Assembly: GCA_022824185.1 (NCBI GenBank)
Contig: JAJEAU010000004.1
Location: 1-64,000 of the forward strand
Reading direction: 5' to 3'
DNA length: 64,000 nt
DNA from: Dehalococcoidia bacterium
GTDB lineage: Bacteria > Chloroflexota > Dehalococcoidia > Lucifugimonadales > Lucifugimonadaceae
Part shown: positions 34,410 to 44,915 of the stretch, in pieces
How positions within the stretch are numbered: the first letter of the stretch is position 1
Layout: every line of letters begins with the position of its first letter
Program-made: the position numbers and the translations under genes
Notes under the pieces: generated by a model
What the model saw: only the letters and a program-made list of their open reading frames with translations
What the model was told of the DNA's origin: nothing
Databases searched by the model: none

Positions 34410-35164
34410 AGGCGAATAGACAGTGGTTCTTCCCGTTCTGCAACACGGCGTTTCGCGGGACTTTGGCGTTGTTTGCCGATATTGAGATCGAGCATCGAGA
34501 ACGATTAGCCGTAGACGGGCCGGTCATCTACATCTGCAATCATCTGTCGAATCTCGACCCGCCGATCGTAGCGTCGGTGCTTCCGCGTCGGGCGCTGTTC
34601 CTGGCCAAACGCGAGCTTTTCAACAACCCTCTGGGCACTTTTTTACTAAAGGGTTGGGGTGCGTATCCAGTAAGCCGATATTCTGCGGATCTGCGTGCGC
34701 TTAGATGGGTACGTGCGATGTTGGAAGACGGCAGGGCAGTCGTGATGTTTCCTGAAGGCACGCGAAGTCGGAATATGGAAGGTCTGAAAAAGGGCCACGT
34801 TGGAGCGGCTCTGGTCGCATCGCAATCTGAGGCGACGATAGTGCCGATCGGATTTTACGGAACCGACAAACTGCAGAACATCCTCAAGGTTTTCGTGCCG
34901 ATCGCAAAGATCAGGATGTCAGTCGGTAGACCCTTCAAGATCGCCGCGGGCGTGTCGGGCCGAGCCGAGTTAGAAGCAGCGACACAGGAGTTGATGGCGA
35001 GGTTGGCGATGGAGTTACCCGAGGAACGGCGGGGGAAATTCGCAGGTATGTTTCCTCTGGACTTTCGCTTGACAAACGAGGTCGAATCTGTGTCATTGGT
35101 TGGTCCGGAAGTTTCGGGCTCCGAGAGCGCGATCCAAACGGAGATCAGAAGGAAATCGGTGTAG
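34406..35164 (+). CDS. plsC: 1-acyl-glycerol-3-phosphate acyltransferase
   Basis: It adds the second acyl chain in phospholipid synthesis. 252 residues from GTG 34406, which overlaps the cmk stop (GTGA). The catalytic NHLSNLD (H-x4-D) is near residue 48 and the glycerol-phosphate site FPEGTRSRN near 115; VPIGFYGTD follows. The C-terminal ~45 residues (after RRGKFAGMFPLDF) extend beyond the usual end and look disordered. Confidence 0.9.
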   Translation: MKANRQWFFPFCNTAFRGTLALFADIEIEHRERLAVDGPVIYICNHLSNLDPPIVASVLPRRALFLAKRELFNNPLGTFLLKGWGAYPVSRYSADLRALRWVRAMLEDGRAVVMFPEGTRSRNMEGLKKGHVGAALVASQSEATIVPIGFYGTDKLQNILKVFVPIAKIRMSVGRPFKIAAGVSGRAELEAATQELMARLAMELPEERRGKFAGMFPLDFRLTNEVESVSLVGPEVSGSESAIQTEIRRKSV

Positions 35165-35172
35165 CTGAAGAT

Positions 35173-37011
35173 ATGTGTGGGATAGTCGGTTACGCTGGTT
35201 TCGGCGACGCGAAAGAGTTTTTGTTGTCCGCGCTCCACAATCTGGAGTATCGCGGGTACGACAGCGCCGGTATTGCGGCGACAAATGGCGACGAGATTCG
35301 GACGATAAAACGGGCAGGCCGGGTGAAAGGTCTCGAGGAGACGATAAACGGGGAGTTTGCGAACGCCACCTCCGGGATCGGTCACACTCGCTGGGCGACC
35401 CATGGAGCCCCGACGGATAAGAATGCTCACCCACATTTCAGTTACGACGGCAAGGTGGCGATCGCCCACAACGGGATCATCGAAAACCATTCCGAGCTGA
35501 AGCGAAGACTGGAGGCGGACGGGATCGCTTTCGAATCCGAAACCGATTCAGAGGTGGTTGCGCATCTGATCGCGCGTCACATGGAAGCAGGAGACACGCT
35601 GCTCTCAGCTACGAAAAAAGCGAGTAGGCGATTGAAGGGTTTGTCAGTGATACTCGCGATTTCTTCAAATGAGCCGGACACGGTCGTCGGTATAAGGATT
35701 GGTTACGCAGGGAGTCTGTTGTTGGGGGAATCTGCAGATGGGTGGATGCTCGCAAGCAATGCGGCCGCCATGCCGACAGATGTGAACGAGGTCACCCCGA
35801 TCGATCATTGCGAAGCAGTCAGCATCAATCGCAACCGCTCGATGATCGTGGACGTCGCCGGGAATGTCGTCGATAAGGCACCTGTGACAATCCGCGCCGA
35901 AAATCGGATTTCTGAAATCAACGAGTACGCGCGTTTTATGCACAAAGAGATCTCCGAGCAAGCGGCAACCATCCAAGGGGCCTTCCGCGGTCGAGTCGAT
36001 TTCAGCGAACGGCGTATCGAAATTCCCGAACTCAGAGTATTGCCAAGTGATGTGAATCGAATCGTTTTTGCAGGGATGGGCACCTCCCATTTCGCGGCCA
36101 TGTACGGTGCTCGGCAAACCGAGAGATTGGCCCGAATTCCCACATCGGTCGAATACGCGGGCGAACTCGCGGACCGTGATCCTGTGATGGGCGAACGAGA
36201 TGTCATGGTGGCGGTGACGCAGTCAGGTGAAACGTATGACACGTTGGTAGCGATTGAGAAGGCGAAGGCATCAGGAAGCGCCACCGCCGTCGTTACGGCT
36301 CACATCCATAGCGAAGCAGCGAGAATGGCGGATGTTGCGATCGACATCGGGTCGGGATTGGAAGTCGCGGTTCCAGCCACGAAGACATTCATCAACTCGA
36401 TGCTCGTGCTCTACATGTTTAGCCTTCAACTAGGACACGTCTCAGGCCGATTGACCGACCATGAGTTTGAACGTCACGTCGAATCGATCGTTTCGTTGCC
36501 TGGTGCCATCAACCGCGTCCTAGGACGAGAAGCGCAAATCGCAGAACTAGCGCGGAAACGTTTTGCTGACGTGACGAACATGCTTATCCTTGGGCGCGGC
36601 GACCATTACCCAATCGCTCTTGAAGGTGCATTGAAGATGAAAGAAACGGCATATATCCATGCCGAAGGTTGTTCTGCATCCGAGATGAAACATGGCATCA
36701 ACGCGTTGATCGAACCGTCCACACCGACCATCGCATTGGTGCCGAACGATGGTGAGTTCAGAACGAAAATGTTGACCAGCATCTACGAGGTGCAGAGTCG
36801 CAGAGGAGAGGTGATCGCTTTGGCAAGCGAGGGCGATATCGAGGTGGAAGCGATCGCCGACGATGTGATTCCGATAGCGTTGAACGAAGAAAATCACTCA
36901 CCGTTTCTGATGACCATCCCGTTGCAGCAACTGGCTTATCACGCCGCACTCGCTCGCGGCATTGATCCCGACCGTCCCAGGAACTTGGCCAAAACCGTCA
37001 CGGTTGCATGA
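35173..37011 (+). CDS. glmS: Glutamine-fructose-6-phosphate aminotransferase
   Basis: It makes glucosamine-6-phosphate from fructose-6-phosphate and glutamine, the entry to peptidoglycan sugars. 612 residues. The N-terminal glutaminase has Cys2 as nucleophile (MCGIVGYAG), HNLEYRGYDSAG and GHTRWATHG. Two SIS sugar domains follow (GMGTSHFAAMYGARQ near 300, LGRGDHYPIALEGALKMKE near 475), ending in NLAKTVTVA. Only 8 nt separate it from plsC, so there is no room for a glmS ribozyme; control must lie elsewhere. Confidence 0.95.
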   Translation: MCGIVGYAGFGDAKEFLLSALHNLEYRGYDSAGIAATNGDEIRTIKRAGRVKGLEETINGEFANATSGIGHTRWATHGAPTDKNAHPHFSYDGKVAIAHNGIIENHSELKRRLEADGIAFESETDSEVVAHLIARHMEAGDTLLSATKKASRRLKGLSVILAISSNEPDTVVGIRIGYAGSLLLGESADGWMLASNAAAMPTDVNEVTPIDHCEAVSINRNRSMIVDVAGNVVDKAPVTIRAENRISEINEYARFMHKEISEQAATIQGAFRGRVDFSERRIEIPELRVLPSDVNRIVFAGMGTSHFAAMYGARQTERLARIPTSVEYAGELADRDPVMGERDVMVAVTQSGETYDTLVAIEKAKASGSATAVVTAHIHSEAARMADVAIDIGSGLEVAVPATKTFINSMLVLYMFSLQLGHVSGRLTDHEFERHVESIVSLPGAINRVLGREAQIAELARKRFADVTNMLILGRGDHYPIALEGALKMKETAYIHAEGCSASEMKHGINALIEPSTPTIALVPNDGEFRTKMLTSIYEVQSRRGEVIALASEGDIEVEAIADDVIPIALNEENHSPFLMTIPLQQLAYHAALARGIDPDRPRNLAKTVTVA

Positions 37012-38114
37012 TCTCAGAACCGAAAGCGGTCCACTCAGGCGTCCGGCGAAGCATCGAGCAAAGGGAAGAGTCGCTCTCGCCTTTCGCAACAAAGTCTAGG
37101 GATGCCACACGGCCAGTCGCCGAGGAGCCATCCGAGGTTCGAGCTGCGTTTCAACGTGATCGAGATCGTGTGATTCACTCGAACGCGTTTCGCAGGTTAA
37201 AGCACAAGAGTCAGGTCTTGGTCAATCCACAGGGAGACCACTTCACGACGCGGATGACTCACGTCCTTCAGGTTGCACAGGTTGGAAGGACGATCGCTCG
37301 AGCTCTCAATCTGAACGAAGACCTTGTCGAAGCGGCGGCACTGGCTCACGATGTCGGACACACCCCGTTCGGTCATATCGGCGAACGCGTTCTTGATGAG
37401 CGTTTACCCGACGGTTTCACCCATGCTCGGCAAGGCGTCCGAATCTTGACCTTGCTGGAAAAACGCGGACAGGGGTTGAATTTGACCGATCAGGTCGTGG
37501 ACGCTGTTCGAAGGCACTCGAAACCGGAAGGCAAATTCATCGTTCCCGAAGCAGTAGCAGACATGTCGTTAGAAGCGCAAATCGTTCGGATATCGGATGC
37601 CATTGCGTATCTGGCCCATGATCTCGCCGATGCGGAGCGAGATGGAACCCTCAATACATCCGATGTGCCGGCCGGAATCCGAGACGCATTGGGAGACGCC
37701 CATTCGTCGCGCCTCAATGCAATGGTGTGCAACGTGATCGATACTTCGTGGGACTGCACTGGAGAGGTGACTACTGTCGGGACGCAGCCATGGATTCGGA
37801 TGTCTGATGAGATGCGCGATGTTACGACGAATTTGCGCGATTTCATGTTTGAGCGCGTCTACCACCCGACTTCGGCATCGCCCGAAGGCGTCCGCGCTCG
37901 CGACGCAGTCGCGTTGCTCCACGATTACTACACGCTCTACGTCGACGATATCCCGGAGTGGATGCGGGTCGTATCGATTGAGCCCGAATACGCGGCGGCA
38001 GACTTCGTCAGCGGGATGACGGACTCGTTCGCGGTGATGGCTCTTGAACGGATTTCTCCTGGTTCCGCTGAAGGGCTGTATCAAGGTAAGGTCAGCGTCC
38101 CGCCGCCACACTAA
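37008..38114 (+). CDS. dgt: Deoxyguanosinetriphosphate triphosphohydrolase-like protein
   Basis: An HD-domain dNTP triphosphohydrolase (dNTP to nucleoside and triphosphate). 368 residues; ATG 37008 overlaps the glmS stop (ATGA). The HD site is spread over RDRDRVIHSNAFRRLKHK (first residues), TRMTHVLQVAQVGR (His), and AALAHDVGHTPFGHIGE (HD pair) near 115. IVRISDAIAYLAHDLADAE supplies the last Asp. Most family members of this length act on several dNTPs. The gene often sits just before dnaG, as here. Confidence 0.9.
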   Translation: MISEPKAVHSGVRRSIEQREESLSPFATKSRDATRPVAEEPSEVRAAFQRDRDRVIHSNAFRRLKHKSQVLVNPQGDHFTTRMTHVLQVAQVGRTIARALNLNEDLVEAAALAHDVGHTPFGHIGERVLDERLPDGFTHARQGVRILTLLEKRGQGLNLTDQVVDAVRRHSKPEGKFIVPEAVADMSLEAQIVRISDAIAYLAHDLADAERDGTLNTSDVPAGIRDALGDAHSSRLNAMVCNVIDTSWDCTGEVTTVGTQPWIRMSDEMRDVTTNLRDFMFERVYHPTSASPEGVRARDAVALLHDYYTLYVDDIPEWMRVVSIEPEYAAADFVSGMTDSFAVMALERISPGSAEGLYQGKVSVPPPH

Positions 38115-38166
38115 TCTGCACCAATTCAAGCAAAAAACGCGTTTTTCAGCGAATGTCGTGGCGACG

Positions 38167-38194
38167 TTGAAATCGGCAGATTCTCGTTTATACT
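38167..38194 (+). promoter_or_regulatory. Promoter of the dnaG-rpoD operon
   Basis: TTGAAA (38167-38172), a 16-nt spacer, then TATACT (38189-38194), about 120 nt before the dnaG ATG at 38315. Just upstream, 38131-38144 is a perfect palindrome A5-CGCG-T5 of unknown role. Confidence 0.6.
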
Positions 38195-38314
38195 TCCGTA
38201 CGTCCGAGGCGATCTTAAACGCCTTCTCACGTTGCTCAGACCCGCGGTCGCAGAGTGCCGCGTTAGGGCAATGGGCGACTTCGGGAACCAGTTCCGCGCT
38301 GGAAGGGAGAGCAG

Positions 38315-40228
<1,914 letters not shown>

Positions 40229-40240
40229 GAGGCACTCAGA

Positions 40241-42592
40241 TTGTTCAACGAGAGCGACGAGCTACAGGACGTTACCGGGACAGAATCCGCAACTATCGAG
40301 ATTAACGATGACGAAGATTCCGTTCCCGCAGTTTCCCGGAGACCAGCAAGCACCATGCGCCGAGTCACCTCCAACGGTCGCGGACAGCGGTTGGACGAGG
40401 ATACGGACACAGATGAAGATGGCGCTGTCGCCGTCATGACAGACGACGATGATCTAGATTCCGAGCGCGACGAGGACGATGATGTAGATGACGCGGATGA
40501 AGAAAACGAAGAAGGAACATTGACGTTCGGTATGTTGGGAGGGGACGACGAAAGCGAGAGTGACAGTTTCGGCGGAGGAGATTCCAAAGCGAACGCTTTA
40601 CTAACGACATCGTCGCCATCGAACACGATCTCAGACTTGGATAGCTGGGATGGCTCGTCCGCCGGCGCAAAACAACGCGCCGAGGTCATAAACCTCGAAA
40701 ACGCCGCGGCCGATGCCGACCTGACCGATGACCCGGTCCGGATGTACCTGCGAGAGATCGGTCGGGTCGAGTTGCTGACGGCACAGGAAGAGCGCGAACT
40801 CGCTCGCAATCTTGAGCTGCGACGTATCGTCGGCGAAATCGAGACCGATTTCATCGAGAAACATGAGACGAAGCCGTCGGCGACGGAAATCACCATCGAG
40901 GCCATGCATCGATTGGCCAACTTGCAGCAAGCCGCCGAGGCGATGGTCGTCTACTCAGGTTTCTGCAACGAACCGATGTCCGAGATCTTCAGCGTCGTCA
41001 ACGAGGCGCTCAAGAACCCTTACCGGATCAGAGACGTCAAGTACGTATCGGATGTTTTCAATTGTTCGCAGGACGAAGCGATCGAAATCATCCGCGATTT
41101 AACGCGTTTGCCTGAAGAGACCTTCCGCAAGGTCTCCACAGTCAGGGCACGTCGAGCGTTGAAGAAAGAACCCGGTGTCAATCTCCGGGATGTTGTCCGT
41201 GAAACCCTGAAATGTGACAAAGCGGCCGCGACGATTATTCGCGACCTCATGAAGCGCGTCGAGGATACTTCCATATCCGAAGTGTTAACGCAACCGCGAT
41301 TGCTCGAGATCGTCGCAGACCCTTATCGAAGGACCTCCGCCACGCCAATCCGCAGAATACTCGGCGGATCGAGGGAAGACGCGCTCGAAATCATCGAGGA
41401 TCTCGCGCCGAACTTCGGGCACACTGAATTCTCTTTGGGTGACAAAGAGATGTTGAATGCGTGGCGCGAAGTTTCGCACGAACAACGTGTCAAGACACTG
41501 CAGGACGGCCTGAAATGCTCGGAAAAACTGGCTGAATGGGCGCTCGGGCTGGCTGATCGGTTCACCACAACCTATCTCGCCGACATGCTGATGCACCCGA
41601 TCATCCGCCAGTGTCTAGATGAACCTTATTCCGATGAACGAATCGAGTACCTAGCGAACATTTTGGGGTGCGACGAAGACGAGTCGAAGGCTACGATTCG
41701 TAACCTCTCACTCCTGACCCTGTTGATCGCCGACGAGACTCCGGACGCGATTGAAAGCAATCCGCAAATCTTCGAAATCGAAGAATCGCTAGACAATGAG
41801 GCAATCCTAAAGCTGTTTTACTACGGCCCGTTGCTAGATGCCCACTTGACGACGATCCGGAACCGTGGTACCGCTTCCGACATCCACATCACCAAGGCCA
41901 ATCTGAGATTGGTCGTTTCCGTGGCGAAGAAATACATGGGCCGTGGAATGAACCTTTTGGACCTCGTGCAAGAGGGGAATATCGGATTGATTCGGGCGGT
42001 CGAAAAGTTTGACTACCGTCGAGGTTACAAATTCTCGACCTATGCGACGTGGTGGATTCGACAAGCAATTACTCGATCAATCGCGGACCAGGCGCGAACC
42101 ATCCGAATTCCGGTTCACATGGTAGAGACGATCAACAAGCTGTTGCGCATCAGTCGTCGGTTGGTTCAGGAGTACGGTAGAGAACCGACCCCTGAAGAGA
42201 TCGCCGTCCAAATGGAGACCACACCGCAGAAGGTACGTGAAACGCTGAAGATTTCGCTTCAACCGGTTTCGCTGGAAACGCCTATCGGCGATGAGGAAGA
42301 CTCCACTCTCGGTGATTTCCTCCCTGAAACCAACACTGTAGGCCCGATCGATTTGGCAGCCGCGAACTTGATGAAGGAAGCCCTCCGAGCCGTGCTCAGC
42401 GAGCTCGATGCCCGAGAAAAACAGGTCATCGAACATCGCTTCGGCTTGAAGGACGGCAGATCCAAGACGCTCGAGGAAGTTGGCCGTTACTTCGGCGTGA
42501 CGCGCGAGCGCGTACGGCAGATAGAAGCGAAAGCGCTTCGGAAATTACGACATCCAGCTCGAAGCGAGCGGCTACGCGGATTCGTTGAGTGA
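40241..42592 (+). CDS. rpoD: RNA polymerase primary sigma factor with a repeat-containing insertion
   Basis: 783 residues from TTG 40241, with AGGAGG (40227-40232) 8 nt upstream. Residues 1-160 are acidic and low-complexity. Region 1.2 starts near 163 ([18 protein letters not shown]). Region 2 begins near 548 ([47 protein letters not shown]); regions 3 and 4 follow, ending with the helix-turn-helix [16 protein letters not shown]. Between 1.2 and 2 lie ~345 residues holding five helical repeats with marker residues at 275, 325, 376, 426 and 477, a 50-51 residue period (such as [13 protein letters not shown] and [13 protein letters not shown]). E. coli also has an insertion here but it is shorter and not repeated. 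Confidence 0.95.
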   Translation: MFNESDELQDVTGTESATIEINDDEDSVPAVSRRPASTMRRVTSNGRGQRLDEDTDTDEDGAVAVMTDDDDLDSERDEDDDVDDADEENEEGTLTFGMLGGDDESESDSFGGGDSKANALLTTSSPSNTISDLDSWDGSSAGAKQRAEVINLENAAADADLTDDPVRMYLREIGRVELLTAQEERELARNLELRRIVGEIETDFIEKHETKPSATEITIEAMHRLANLQQAAEAMVVYSGFCNEPMSEIFSVVNEALKNPYRIRDVKYVSDVFNCSQDEAIEIIRDLTRLPEETFRKVSTVRARRALKKEPGVNLRDVVRETLKCDKAAATIIRDLMKRVEDTSISEVLTQPRLLEIVADPYRRTSATPIRRILGGSREDALEIIEDLAPNFGHTEFSLGDKEMLNAWREVSHEQRVKTLQDGLKCSEKLAEWALGLADRFTTTYLADMLMHPIIRQCLDEPYSDERIEYLANILGCDEDESKATIRNLSLLTLLIADETPDAIESNPQIFEIEESLDNEAILKLFYYGPLLDAHLTTIRNRGTASDIHITKANLRLVVSVAKKYMGRGMNLLDLVQEGNIGLIRAVEKFDYRRGYKFSTYATWWIRQAITRSIADQARTIRIPVHMVETINKLLRISRRLVQEYGREPTPEEIAVQMETTPQKVRETLKISLQPVSLETPIGDEEDSTLGDFLPETNTVGPIDLAAANLMKEALRAVLSELDAREKQVIEHRFGLKDGRSKTLEEVGRYFGVTRERVRQIEAKALRKLRHPARSERLRGFVE

Positions 42593-42613
42593 GATCGTTT
42601 GCGGCCCCGAAGA

Positions 42614-43441
42614 TCAGCGTTCGGTTACTGACCCACCGTTGATATTGATCGCCTGACCCGTGATGTAAGCAGCGCGCGGGCTGCACAGGAAGCCGATCAG
42701 CTCCGCGACCTCAATATCCTCAGCCGGGCGGCCGAGAGGGACTTGCGCGGCCCGGCTCAGCCAGACATCGCCCCTACCGATTGGATCGAGGCGAGCCGTC
42801 TCCGTCATGCCTGGGCACACGCAATTGGCCGTGATCTGATGCTCCGCAACTTCCTTCGACAACGCCTGCGTGAATCCGTCCACCGCAAAGTTGGCGGCGT
42901 TGTAAGCCGCCATGCGAGCCGTACCGCGTTTGCCGGCGGTCGACGAGACGTTCACGATGCGACCGCCGTCGCCCTGTTTGATCATCTGGATTGCGGCGGC
43001 TTTGGAGCAAAGGTAGGTTCCGACGACCTTCACATCCAAGACTTTTTTGAAAACCTCTTCTGCAACATCGATGACCGGCACGCGGTCTTCGCCGTAAGGT
43101 GCGGCAGCGTTGTTGATGATTATGTCGACACTACCCAACTCCGCGACGGTTGAGTCGATGAGGGATTGGACGTCATCGGCTTTGGTGACGTCCATCACAA
43201 CAGTCTTCGCCTTGACACCGAAAGATCGGACCTCTTCGGCCGTCGACTCGACATCGCGCCACCCAGCTTGGCGTTCGTCGGGCGGGAAGGTTGAGGGATC
43301 GCGACCCGTTCCCGTCACGACAACATCCGCACCCATGCGGGCGAGAACGTTAGCCGTAGCACGTCCTATGCCTCGCAATCTACCCGCGCCAGTAACTATC
43401 GCCACTTTTCCACTCAACTCGCGCTCAGAATCAGTCATCAT
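42614..43441 (-). CDS. Short-chain dehydrogenase/reductase with Asn in place of the catalytic Lys
   Basis: About 275 residues from ATG 43441 or 43438 (MMTDSERELSGKVAIVTGAG), with GGAG just upstream. The nucleotide motif TGAGRLRGIG, the NNAAAPYGED segment and VSSTAGKRG (catalytic Ser) are normal, as is the closing YITGQAININGG. The active-site YxxxK reads YNAAN (from 42893-42907): Lys is replaced by Asn. This residue anchors the nicotinamide ribose and lowers the Tyr pKa, so the protein may be weakly active, use another chemistry, or be a binding protein. The reading frame is intact. Convergent with rpoD. Confidence 0.87.
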   Translation of the reverse strand: MMTDSERELSGKVAIVTGAGRLRGIGRATANVLARMGADVVVTGTGRDPSTFPPDERQAGWRDVESTAEEVRSFGVKAKTVVMDVTKADDVQSLIDSTVAELGSVDIIINNAAAPYGEDRVPVIDVAEEVFKKVLDVKVVGTYLCSKAAAIQMIKQGDGGRIVNVSSTAGKRGTARMAAYNAANFAVDGFTQALSKEVAEHQITANCVCPGMTETARLDPIGRGDVWLSRAAQVPLGRPAEDIEVAELIGFLCSPRAAYITGQAININGGSVTER

Positions 43442-43523
43442 CGTCGCTCCGTAAGGATTCCATTTGGATTCACGATCAATCGCTGGTGAGCAATTGTACG
43501 GAGTGCGAACCGGTGACGATTGG

Positions 43524-44600
43524 TTACGCGTCTGGAGTCGGCGAACCGAGTGTGACTGGTATCTCCATGACGACGGCCGAATCACCCACACCGCGGATGG
43601 CAGTCACTACGACATCGGTTCCGTGAGGGTGGAGGCGCAGGAACTCGGTGACGTCGGTGACGCCTCGGATCCTAGTGCTGTCGATATTGACGATGATGTC
43701 ATCAATTCGAAGTTCTGCGGCCGCAGGAGACTGTGGATCGACGTATCGGACGCCGAAACCCTCGCTTACGGGCAATGCTCCTTGGAACGCCATATACGCC
43801 GTTACGTCTACTCCGCCAACGCCCAGATATCCAGGCTGCTCCCTCGCACCGAGAGACACAAGCCGATTGGTGCCGTCCAATACCGTGTTGATGTCAAGGG
43901 CGAAGTTCGCACCTTGGCCAACACTGAGACTGCCTACGTTGATGCCGATAACTTCTCCCGATGAATTGATTAACGCTCCGCCGCTGCTCCCAAGATTGAT
44001 GGCAGCGTCAGTCTGGATCAGGTCATCGAATACGACACCATCTGAACCGACCACCGTGCGATCGAGCGCGCTCACCACGCCCCGGCTTACGCTTGGACCA
44101 CCGCTAAGACCGAAAGCATGGCCAATTGAAACTACATCCTCGCCTACTCGAAGGTCACCCGAGTCACCGAACTCCGCCGCAACCAACCCCTCGGCGTTTA
44201 CCGTCAACAATGCGAGATCCAGATCGCTGTCCTCCCGCATCAACGTCGCCGGCAACCTCACCCCCGACGGCAGAACAACCTCGATTTCCCTTGCGTTTTG
44301 GACGATATGCCAGTTAGTGATTATCGTGCCGTCGGCGTCGAAGACGATGCCCGTCCCACTGCCCGAACCGTCAGTATCGCGTACGGCGATCTGCACGATG
44401 GAAGGTGTGAGTCGTTCAACTACATCTGGGATCCATGGGCCGGTTTCCGGTCTTTCGAATAGCGATCCTTCGACACCCACCGAAACGGATTCATCGGTTA
44501 CGGACGAACCGAAACTGCACGCCATGGCAAACACTGCGAGCGAAGAAACACCCAATAGAACCGCCACCACCCATGACTTGATTAGCTGTTGAAGTCTCAC
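43524..44600 (-). CDS. HtrA/DegP-type serine protease with PDZ domain (lipoprotein)
   Basis: A cell-surface quality-control protease of 358 residues from GTG 44600. It has a lipoprotein-like signal (VSSLAVFAMAC). The trypsin-like catalytic triad is His in IITNWHIV, Asp in DSDLDLALL and Ser in LGSSGGALI. The region AYMAFQGALPVSEGFGVRYV to the end is one PDZ domain (about 255-345). It lies divergently from the two giant permeases, which also act at the membrane; a joint role in envelope homeostasis is possible but not shown. Confidence 0.9.
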   Translation of the reverse strand: MRLQQLIKSWVVAVLLGVSSLAVFAMACSFGSSVTDESVSVGVEGSLFERPETGPWIPDVVERLTPSIVQIAVRDTDGSGSGTGIVFDADGTIITNWHIVQNAREIEVVLPSGVRLPATLMREDSDLDLALLTVNAEGLVAAEFGDSGDLRVGEDVVSIGHAFGLSGGPSVSRGVVSALDRTVVGSDGVVFDDLIQTDAAINLGSSGGALINSSGEVIGINVGSLSVGQGANFALDINTVLDGTNRLVSLGAREQPGYLGVGGVDVTAYMAFQGALPVSEGFGVRYVDPQSPAAAELRIDDIIVNIDSTRIRGVTDVTEFLRLHPHGTDVVVTAIRGVGDSAVVMEIPVTLGSPTPDA

Positions 44601-44915
44601 GCCCTTCCCTCAGATCACTCGCTTCACGGAAGAGGATGCATATAAATCGATTATAATCTCGCGCATTATTAAATGTCTTACAGGGGCAACCCGGCGCAAG
44701 ATGAAACCGAAAGTCGGTGGGATGCGTAACTCTTCCAGTCGTTCGCGACGAAAGCAGATCCATTTCGCGTAGGCGTTAGAATGGAGCGTTGCGTTAGGCG
44801 CATCTTAGCGCGCATCGAAATTGTCTCACTTGGGTATCGGCCTCCTGCATATCACGCTTAGGGTCCCCACATCAGGGATCGAAGGATTGTTGCGCTGAAT
44901 TTCATCAGATTCACA
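44601..44915. promoter_or_regulatory. 315-bp divergent promoter region between htrA and the export operon
   Basis: On the minus strand, AAGACA (44679-44674), an 18-nt spacer, then TATAAT (44655-44650), 50 nt before the protease start, form its likely promoter. For the plus-strand permease gene I see no consensus promoter; the 150 nt before it are GC-rich with short palindromic pieces such as TTAGGCGCAT. A 90-residue minus frame crosses this region but looks spurious. Confidence 0.55.

Noticed and set aside
35165-35172. glmS ribozyme
   Set aside because: Only 8 nt separate plsC from glmS, so the ~150-nt ribozyme cannot be present.
44491-44763. 90-codon minus frame upstream of the HtrA-type protease
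   Set aside because: It overlaps the protease start and its promoter, and has no ribosome-binding site or domain.
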